64,000 nt of DNA, taken from Pseudonocardia phyllosphaerae (GTDB taxonomy: Bacteria > Actinomycetota > Actinomycetes > Mycobacteriales > Pseudonocardiaceae). Both the position numbers and the translations under genes were made by a program. The DNA is taken from positions 596,786 through 660,785 of the forward strand of contig NZ_JBKGXS010000002.1 in the NCBI RefSeq assembly GCF_046546475.1. Direction: 5' to 3'. Positions 58,090 through 64,000 of the stretch are shown piece after piece; within the stretch, counting starts at the first letter, position 1, and each line of letters begins with the position of its first letter. Below the pieces are notes generated by a model that searched no databases, was not told where the DNA came from, and worked only from the letters and a program-made list of their open reading frames with translations.

Positions 58090-59655
58090 ATGTTCCGCTC
58101 TCGCCTGCTGCCCGTCGCCCTGGGGGTGGTCTCGCTGACGGTGCTCGCAGCCTGCGGCGGGCCCGCACCGCCGGGGCCGGCCGCCGCGGCCGAGACCGCA
58201 TCGTCATCGGCGCTCGCCGCGTTCCACGACCAGCAGATCACCTGGCAGCCGTGTGACTCCTACGCGACCTCGGCGACCGACCGACCCCTCTATGCGAGTG
58301 ACCGGTTCGACTGCGCACGGGTCGAGGTACCACTGGACTACGCCGACCCCGACGGGCCCCGTGGGCAGGTCGCCCTGCTGCGGGCGAAGGCACGCGGCGA
58401 GAAGATCGGGTCCCTGCTGGTCAACCCCGGCGGGCCCGGCGCGTCGGGGGCCGGCTTCGTGGCCTCACTGGGCCCGGTCTGGGACAACACCCCGGTCGGG
58501 GAACGCTTCGACGTCATCGGGTTCGACCCGCGCGGAGTCGGCGCATCGACACCACGGGTCGACTGCTTCACCGACGCCGAGACCGACCGCAACGCACTGC
58601 CCTCGACCTACCTGTTCGACGTCGCCGACACCGGCCGGGCGCAGGACATCGCCCGTCGATGCACCCAGGGAAGCGGCGGAGTCGAGGAGCTGACCAGCGT
58701 CGGGAGCAGCAACGTCGTGCAGGACATGGACGTGCTGCGCGCCGCACTGGGCGAGCAGAAACTCAACTACCTCGGCTACAGCTACGGCAGCGAGCTCGGC
58801 GCGATGTACGCCCAGGCGTTCCCGCAGAACCTGCGCGCGATGGTCATCGACGGCGCCGTCGACCCGGACGAGACCGAGGCACAGTTCCGGCTGTCCCAGT
58901 TCACCGCCTGGCAGAAATCCTTCGACGATCTCGCCGCCACCTGCGCCACCGGCCCGGACTGTCCACTGGGCCCCGACCCGGCCCATGCGACCGAGGTCTT
59001 CCAGGACCTCACCCGTCCCCTGCTCGACCATCCCGCCCCCACCGCCGACGGCCGCACCCTGACCTACGGCGACATGGTGCAGGGCGTGAGCAGCTCGCTG
59101 TTCTCCCCCACGCAGCGACCGGCGATCCTGCAGGGCCTGCGGGAGCTCGCCGCCGGCCGCGGCGACACCCTGCTCGCCCTGCGCGACATCGCCCTCGGCC
59201 GCGGTGCCGACGGTCGATACGGCGGCGCGTCCCACATGGACGCCAACCTCGCCGTGCGTTGCATGGACAACCCCCGGCGCACCCCGGCCGAGCAGACCGA
59301 GCTGCGTGACCGGGCCCGCCGGGCGGCGCCGTTCCTCGACCCCGGCCGCCCCGGTGGACCGACCCACTACGAGTGCGAAGGGTGGCCCGAACCGCCCAGC
59401 CGGCCCAGCCCCTGGCTCCCCGACGCCGCCGGGGTACCGCCCACGCTGACGGTCTCCCTGACCGACGACCCGGGCACCCCCTACCAGGGCGGGGTGAACC
59501 TGGCCCGCCGCCTGGGAGGCAGCCTGCTCACCGTCGAGGCCGCCCAGCACGGCATCGCCCTCTACGGCGGCAACGCCTGCGTCGACCGGACTGTCACCGA
59601 CTACCTCGTCGACCTCGCCACCCCGCCCCGGGACGCCCGCTGCGGCAGCAGCTGA
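58090..59655 (+). CDS. Secreted alpha/beta hydrolase (tripeptidyl aminopeptidase/TAP type)
   Basis: 521 residues from ATG 58090. Lipobox LTVLAAC near 22. Hydrolase domain: LLVNPGGPGASGAGFV (oxyanion region), FDPRGVGASTPRVDC, YLGYSYGSELGAMYAQAFPQNL (nucleophile Ser), C-terminal TAP domain with DDPGTPYQGGVNLARRLGGSLLTVEAAQHGIALYGGNACVD (Asp and His). Exported peptidase or esterase, common in actinobacteria, where such enzymes cleave N-terminal tripeptides. Lies alone, upstream of a related hydrolase. Confidence 0.9.
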   Translation: MFRSRLLPVALGVVSLTVLAACGGPAPPGPAAAAETASSSALAAFHDQQITWQPCDSYATSATDRPLYASDRFDCARVEVPLDYADPDGPRGQVALLRAKARGEKIGSLLVNPGGPGASGAGFVASLGPVWDNTPVGERFDVIGFDPRGVGASTPRVDCFTDAETDRNALPSTYLFDVADTGRAQDIARRCTQGSGGVEELTSVGSSNVVQDMDVLRAALGEQKLNYLGYSYGSELGAMYAQAFPQNLRAMVIDGAVDPDETEAQFRLSQFTAWQKSFDDLAATCATGPDCPLGPDPAHATEVFQDLTRPLLDHPAPTADGRTLTYGDMVQGVSSSLFSPTQRPAILQGLRELAAGRGDTLLALRDIALGRGADGRYGGASHMDANLAVRCMDNPRRTPAEQTELRDRARRAAPFLDPGRPGGPTHYECEGWPEPPSRPSPWLPDAAGVPPTLTVSLTDDPGTPYQGGVNLARRLGGSLLTVEAAQHGIALYGGNACVDRTVTDYLVDLATPPRDARCGSS

Positions 59656-59967
59656 CCCGTCGGCGCCGTCCAGCACTTCGTCTCGTCCATGCGCGTTCAA
59701 CGCCGCCGCCGGGTCGCACCTGCTGTTCGCCCAGGCCGGAGCGACCGTCCACACCGACGAACTCGTCTGTCGGCTGTGAGGACACGATTGCGAACCTCTG
59801 CAAAGCCGGATCGGCTTTCTCCAGGACAGGCCGAGAAACGATGATCTCGTACTTCTGACCGAGGTCGCCGCCGTGAGCCTCGACCTAGAGTGATCACCGT
59901 GCTCGGACGGCATCGTCGAAGCCCCTGACGAGCACCTCAGATTGCTTCGACACGGAAAGGGACACCT
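59656..59967. other. 312-bp gap between two hydrolase genes
   Basis: No gene supported. A short open stretch ending at 59779 reads FNAAAGSHLLFAQAGATVHTDELVCRL and could be the tail of a vanished gene, but I do not recognise it. The region from about 59780 on is AT-richer and probably holds the promoter of the downstream hydrolase. Confidence 0.4.
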
Positions 59968-61392
59968 ATGCGAAGGTTGCTCGTGGCGGCAGCTGCCCTT
60001 GTAAGTCTGGTTGCACCTGTTGGCCTGGCAGGGACCTCGGAAGCCGAACCGGAGGACACTCCTCGAGGAGCCCTCAACTGGGGAAAGTGCAGCCGGACCG
60101 ACATCGTGCGAGGAGTCGAGTGCGGCGTGCTCACAGTCCCTCTGGACTGGTCCGAGCCGGACGGCGAGACGATGCCGCTGCGAGTCTACCGGCAGAAGAG
60201 CACTGCCTCGGAGAGCCGCGGAACGATCATCAACTTTCCGTCCGGCCCCGGCGAGAGCGGGGACATCGGCTTCGCGAGCCTGCGCGAGCAGATGCCTGAC
60301 TACGATCTGGTGGCGATCGATCCGCGCGGCGTCGGCGACAGCGGTGAACTTTCCTGTCCGGCGAGCAACGTTCTCGACATCCCGCTGGTCCCGCCGACCG
60401 ACGAGAAGGAATTCGCCGCCCTGCGGGCGGATCAGGAAGCGTTGTGGAGTGCATGCTCTACGGACCCGGCCGCGATCGCGAGCCACGCCGATGCCGTCAG
60501 CAACGCCCGTGACGCCGAGGCCTTCAGAGCCGCGCTAGGGGTGGATCGAGTCAATGTTTACGGATTCTCGTACGGAACATTGTACGCGGAACGCTATCTG
60601 GGAATGTTCGGCCGGCACGTCAACGGCTCCATCCTGGAAGGCGTGATGAATCCGGCGCAATCGCGACGCGAATTTGTCACGACGGCCGCCGCGAGCTCCC
60701 AGGCGCTCTTCGAACGATTCGCGAAGACGTGCGGGAGCGACGATGGGTGCGTACTGCATGACAAGGACATCCCCGCCGTCCTGCAGGCTGCAAAGCGCCA
60801 GGCCCGTGACGGTAAGGTACCCGGGACCTCCTACGGGCGGCCCTGGTCGGACGCGGCAGTGAGCCGGTACATGGATTCCGCGATGACATCAGATGTTCGT
60901 AAGGCTGCCGCCGACCTTCTGGAACTCTCTCGCGGACGCAATCCTATTTCGGATGAAGGGCCCGACGGTCAGCTCCCGGCTCGTGTGCCCTACGCGGATC
61001 TCCTGGTGTGCTCGGACTTCGACATGTCGGTGCGGACCGTCGAGCAGGCGCGGCTCGATCACGCGGCAATGCGGCGAGCAGCACCGGACATGGGATATTC
61101 GGCCAACTCTGCCCAGTACACGTCCATCTGTCTGGGCGGGCCGCAGCCCGCCGACGGGTCCATGGCTCCGGTAGCGTCCCGCAGTCCGGTACCCACCCTG
61201 TTGCTCAGCAACAGTCACGATCCCTCCACCCCCGTCGCCTGGGCGAACAGTGTCGAGCACCAGCTCGGCGCCGGTACCTACCACATCCGGACCGACAGGG
61301 CCGGCCACGGTGGAGCCCTGGAAGAACCCGCGGTCGTGCAGCAGGTCACCGACTACATGGACACGGTCAATCCTCGACGTCCGGAGGGCTGA
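59968..61392 (+). CDS. Secreted alpha/beta hydrolase, paralogue-like TAP-family enzyme
   Basis: 474 residues from ATG 59968 with GAAAGGGACACC upstream. Signal peptide (RRLLVAAAALVSLVAPVGLAGTSEAEP, no lipobox Cys). Core: IINFPSGPGESGDIGF where the usual NPGGPGGS oxyanion motif is changed, IDPRGVGDSGELSC, nucleophile in YGFSYGTLYAERYLG, and SNSHDPSTPVAWANSVEHQLGAGTYHIRTDRAGHGGA with the acid and His. Complete domain. GC content looks somewhat lower than its neighbours, so it may be a later arrival. Confidence 0.88.
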   Translation: MRRLLVAAAALVSLVAPVGLAGTSEAEPEDTPRGALNWGKCSRTDIVRGVECGVLTVPLDWSEPDGETMPLRVYRQKSTASESRGTIINFPSGPGESGDIGFASLREQMPDYDLVAIDPRGVGDSGELSCPASNVLDIPLVPPTDEKEFAALRADQEALWSACSTDPAAIASHADAVSNARDAEAFRAALGVDRVNVYGFSYGTLYAERYLGMFGRHVNGSILEGVMNPAQSRREFVTTAAASSQALFERFAKTCGSDDGCVLHDKDIPAVLQAAKRQARDGKVPGTSYGRPWSDAAVSRYMDSAMTSDVRKAAADLLELSRGRNPISDEGPDGQLPARVPYADLLVCSDFDMSVRTVEQARLDHAAMRRAAPDMGYSANSAQYTSICLGGPQPADGSMAPVASRSPVPTLLLSNSHDPSTPVAWANSVEHQLGAGTYHIRTDRAGHGGALEEPAVVQQVTDYMDTVNPRRPEG

Positions 61393-61527
61393 GCCTTCGC
61401 CAATCGGGGTCGGCATCGACCCTGGTCGCCACAACGACCGCGCCCTCCGGCCGCAGGGCTACGGCACGAGCCGTCTGGTGCCCGACCAGCGGGAAGGTGC
61501 CGCCCGGCCGCGGGCGGTCGTCGACGG

Positions 61528-61788
61528 TCACACCTGCTCACCGCCGATCCACACCCGACGCCGGTTGCGGGTCGCACTGATGTCGGTCGTCGGGTCTCCG
61601 TCGACGAGCAGCAGGTCCGTCCGCAGTCCGGGCGCGATCCGGCCCCGGTCGTCGAGTCCGAACCACAGTGCTGGGAGCGCGGTGGCCGCGCGCAGCGCCT
61701 CGACCGGCGAGTATCCGGTCCCGACCAGGAGCTCCAGCTCGTGGTGCAGGGTGACACCGAGCGGGATGGAGAACGGCGGCGGCTCCGG
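61528..61788 (-). pseudogene. C-terminal remnant of an amidohydrolase
   Basis: About 87 codons: PPFSIPLGVTLHHELELLVG, then GYSPVEALRAATALPALWFGLDDRGRIAPGLRTDLLLVDGDPTTDISATRNRRRVWIGGEQV and a stop. This is the typical end of metal-dependent amidohydrolases (GxIAPGxxADLxLxDGDP). The catalytic N-terminal 300 or more residues are absent. The cut lies within about 40 bp of the IS element boundary at 61827, so the insertion or a deletion beside it removed the rest. Confidence 0.7.
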
Positions 61789-61826
61789 ACCATGTCATGC
61801 GCAGAAGCAGAGCACCGGCAGTGCGA

Positions 61827-62820
61827 CAATGAGGTGTTCTCAGTAGTGGCGCGAGGGTCCATATGCGACACGCCGAGCCGGGGCAGATGCCGGGGACATA
61901 GGGCAGGGCCCCGGTAGAGGGAGTTGGTCCGACCAAAGATCAACACCGCTACAGAGGCCCTGCGTGTCCGATCCTGTCATCTACACCGGTGTGCTCCCGA
62001 TCCGGGACTCCACCGCCCGCTACCTGTCCCGGCTACTGGACCAGGAGCGGCGGCGTCGCCGCACACGCCGGGGTCGCCGCGCGCTGACCCCGTACGCCCA
62101 GGCAGTGCTGGTGCTGCGCTGGCTGCTCGATGCCACCCGGACCGTGCGCCTGGCCACCGACAACGCGATCGGGGTGGCCACGGTCTACCGCTACCTGCAC
62201 GAAGGCATCGACGTCCTCGCCGCGGCCGCCCCGGGCCTGCACGGTGCACTCCTGGCCGCCCGGGCCGCCGGCCACTCGCGGGTCCACCTCGACGGCACCC
62301 TGATCCCGACCCACCGCTGCCGCTCCTCGGGCCCCACCCCCGGGGTGGACCTGTGGTGGTCGGGCAAGCACCACCGCCACGGCGGCAACATCCAGATCAT
62401 CACCGCCCCCGACGGATGGCCCCTGTGGACCTCCCCGGTCCGTCCCGGCCGCGAACACGACACGACCTGCGCCCGCACTCACCCCGACCTGCTCGACACC
62501 CTCACCCTCTGGACCAGCGACGACCGCGCCGTGCTCGCCGACCTGGGCTACGAAGGCGAAGCCGACCGGCTCACCGTCCCGCCCAAACGCCGCACCGGAC
62601 ACGGGCGAACGGTCGACCAGCGCACCGCAGCGCCCCTGCACTCAGCCACCCGCGCGATCGCCGAACGCGGCAACGCCCTGCTCAAGACCACCTTCAAAGC
62701 GCTGCAACAAGTCACCCTGTGCCCCTGGCGAGTCGGAGCAATCACCGCCGCCGCACTCGTCGTCCTCCACCTCGAGCACGACCGAACTACATGATCACCA
62801 CTACTGAGAAAACCTCAGTG
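61827..62820 (+). mobile_element. IS5-type insertion sequence, about 1 kb
   Basis: Terminal inverted repeats of 23 bp: the left end (61827-61849) and the reverse complement of the right end (62798-62820) match at 21 positions, core TTCTCAGTAGTGG. One complete transposase gene inside. No convincing target-site duplication was identified. Both ends being intact suggests a recent or still functional copy. Confidence 0.85.
61964..62794 (+). CDS. IS5 family transposase (DDE, DDE_Tnp_4-like)
   Basis: 276 residues from GTG 61964. Helix-turn-helix region (LTPYAQAVLVLRWLLDATRTVRLATDNAIGVATVYRYLHEGIDVL), then the catalytic core: VHLDGTLIPTH (first Asp), VLADLGYEGEAD (second Asp), and AIAERGNALLKTTFKALQQVTL (Glu). 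Ends within the right inverted repeat region. Full-length for a single-ORF IS5-type transposase, no frameshift. Confidence 0.9.
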   Translation: MSDPVIYTGVLPIRDSTARYLSRLLDQERRRRRTRRGRRALTPYAQAVLVLRWLLDATRTVRLATDNAIGVATVYRYLHEGIDVLAAAAPGLHGALLAARAAGHSRVHLDGTLIPTHRCRSSGPTPGVDLWWSGKHHRHGGNIQIITAPDGWPLWTSPVRPGREHDTTCARTHPDLLDTLTLWTSDDRAVLADLGYEGEADRLTVPPKRRTGHGRTVDQRTAAPLHSATRAIAERGNALLKTTFKALQQVTLCPWRVGAITAAALVVLHLEHDRTT

Positions 62821-62927
62821 CCTACCTCGCTGCAGTGGCCGAACGGTCCGGGAATCGACCGAGTCAGCCGGTCAGCCCCCCACCTTTCCCCTGATTCATT
62901 TGAGGAGCACAAGGGCGGTGCCCGGGA

Positions 62928-63566
62928 TCAGCTCTGGTTTCCGGTCGCCGCTACCCCGATGCCCATACCGATCATGATCAGGCCACCTGTTCCGCCTAGC
63001 CTCCGAAGGCGAGTCGGAGATGTCGCGAACCAGTCGCGCGCAGTACCCGCTGCGCTGGCCCACACGACGTCCATGGTCGAGGCGAGAAGACAGAACAGCA
63101 GACCCAGAACGAGCATCTGAGTTACAGGGCTACCAGCGGCCGGGTCGACGAACTGAGGCAGTATCGCTGCGAAGAAGACGATCGCCTTGGGATTGGTGAG
63201 CCCGACGACTACTCCCTCCCAGAACCCCCGCCGCCTACTAGGATGTTTCGTCGGATCGTTCAGCGCTTCGACAAGCTGGTGGCGGTGCCGGAAAGCCTGG
63301 CCTCCCAGCCAAATGAGATAGGCGGCACCCAAGTACCGCAGGACGGTCAGCGCGACTGCTAGACGCTCAATCAGCACCCCGACCCCGAAGGACACCGCGA
63401 CGACGAACACCAAGACCCCTGCAAGGTTACCCGCGGCCGTGACCAGCGCCGCTCGCCGGCCCAAGGCTATCGCTCGCCCTAAAATGAAGAAGACACTCGG
63501 TCCCGGTATCATGACGAAGACAAGCGAGCCGAGCAAGAACGTGACGGTTGCGCTGGCTGTGGGCAT
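62928..63566 (-). CDS. LysE/RhtB family translocator
   Basis: 212 residues, ATG start. Six hydrophobic segments. IPGPSVFFILGRAIALGRRAALVTAAGNLAGV (family signature PGP near TM1-2), GLTNPKAIVFFAAILPQFVDP in the middle. Exports amino acids or related metabolites. Its sequence is less GC-rich than most genes in the window, hinting at separate ancestry. 108 bp from the IS element end. Confidence 0.9.
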   Translation of the reverse strand: MPTASATVTFLLGSLVFVMIPGPSVFFILGRAIALGRRAALVTAAGNLAGVLVFVVAVSFGVGVLIERLAVALTVLRYLGAAYLIWLGGQAFRHRHQLVEALNDPTKHPSRRRGFWEGVVVGLTNPKAIVFFAAILPQFVDPAAGSPVTQMLVLGLLFCLLASTMDVVWASAAGTARDWFATSPTRLRRLGGTGGLIMIGMGIGVAATGNQS

Positions 63567-63783
63567 CAGTCAAGGTTAGCCGCGTCCCGCCCACGACCCC
63601 GACCAGGGCAGCTTCACCGCAGCACTACGGATCACCCGCCGCACCATCGCCCACCCGGGCGCATTTCGTCCCTGCCCAGCACCACTCCGGCCAGGGACGA
63701 CACTGGCAGGCGTTTCTGCACCGCCTACTCGCCCGTGTGGTGCCCCGCCGCCGTCACCGATCCGCACCTGTCAAGTGAGCGGC

Positions 63784-64000
63784 TCACGGCGCCTCGTCGA
63801 CGACCGCCTCACGGTCCTCACGGTCGACGTCGGATCCGTCTGAATCCCGCTCGTCGGCGTCACCTTCGGCGGCGTGCCGGCGGGCGACCTCGTCGTCGGG
63901 TTCCTCGGCGCTGTCGCGGTACCGGACTTCGTCCAGCACCCGCCGGGCGTACTCCAGGTGATCGTTGGTCTCCTCCGCGTCCGGGACCCGGACCGAGTCC
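63784..64000 (-). CDS. Acidic protein, 5' end outside the window
   Basis: Last 71 residues plus stop: DSVRVPDAEETNDHLEYARR, then a strongly acidic, Arg-rich tail (DEVARRHAAEGDADERDSDGSDVDREDREAVVDEAP). Disordered by composition. Homologues of this kind are often short actinobacterial proteins of unknown function. The start lies beyond the right edge. Confidence 0.6.
   Translation of the reverse strand, partial: DSVRVPDAEETNDHLEYARRVLDEVRYRDSAEEPDDEVARRHAAEGDADERDSDGSDVDREDREAVVDEAP

Noticed and set aside
59690..59779. Tail-like peptide FNAAAGSHLLFAQAGA as a gene remnant
   Set aside because: Too short to assign; mentioned only in the gap description.
61820..62823. AGTGC at both sides of the IS element as a target duplication
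   Set aside because: The two copies sit at different distances from the inverted repeats, so they are not a proper duplication.

Overview
The window is very GC-rich, rich in GTG starts, and packed with genes that overlap by four bases (GTGA or ATGA). The content (FecCD-type uptake operons, a pca operon with a fused enol-lactonase/decarboxylase, tripeptidyl-aminopeptidase-like secreted hydrolases, a TerC gene behind a manganese-riboswitch-like leader) fits a soil actinobacterium of the Pseudonocardiales, probably Pseudonocardia or a close relative. That assignment is an inference from gene style, not from a marker gene. No rRNA, tRNA or CRISPR array was seen.

Layout. 1-4.0 kb: end of a secreted surface protein, an MFS exporter, a LysR regulator, a broken toxin-antitoxin pair and a lone 2Fe-2S domain. 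4.1-14.8 kb: a catabolic cassette. Its minus arm holds an MHS-type transporter, the three 5-oxoprolinase subunits (pxpA, pxpB, pxpC), an SDR, an aminotransferase and a TetR regulator. Its plus arm holds an RraA-like aldolase, a 2-hydroxyacid dehydrogenase, a gluconate-5-dehydrogenase-like SDR and an L-idonate-dehydrogenase-like enzyme. The cassette lies between two identical 51-bp direct repeats that match the 3' end of the next ABC ATPase gene, and the right side carries a scrambled remnant of that transporter's binding-protein gene. 15.2-18.2 kb: iron/siderophore-type ABC importer. 18.3-25.4 kb: protocatechuate and 4-hydroxybenzoate catabolism (pcaH, G, B, L, an acyl-CoA dehydrogenase, an IclR regulator, pobA) with a shared operator-like motif. 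25.5-29.1 kb: a beta-lactamase-fold lipoprotein, small membrane proteins, an FMN reductase and a quinone-oxidoreductase-like enzyme.

29.2-33.2 kb: a 1025-residue phospholipase-D-nuclease/SF2-helicase/DUF3427 protein converging on a two-gene HD-nucleotidase/minimal-nucleotidyltransferase operon, a possible defence locus. 33.3-43.7 kb: an apparent regulon built on the motif GTTCACTATTCGAAC. It contains an NtaA-type FMN-dependent monooxygenase, its flavin reductase, an extra ribBA, an IclR regulator, a quaternary-amine-type ABC importer, and one continuous reading frame that joins a dihydrodipicolinate-synthase-family enzyme to an aldehyde dehydrogenase. I read this as a dedicated uptake-and-degradation route for an unidentified nitrogen-containing compound, with its own flavin supply. 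It is the best candidate here for an undescribed pathway.

43.9-64 kb: a second aldehyde dehydrogenase, small membrane proteins, a winged-helix-regulated pair, riboswitch plus TerC, an XRE/MmyB regulator and MFS pair, a second FecCD-type importer joined to an MFS exporter, a two-component system, two secreted alpha/beta hydrolases, an amidohydrolase remnant next to a roughly 1-kb IS5-type element, a LysE-family exporter and the end of an acidic protein.
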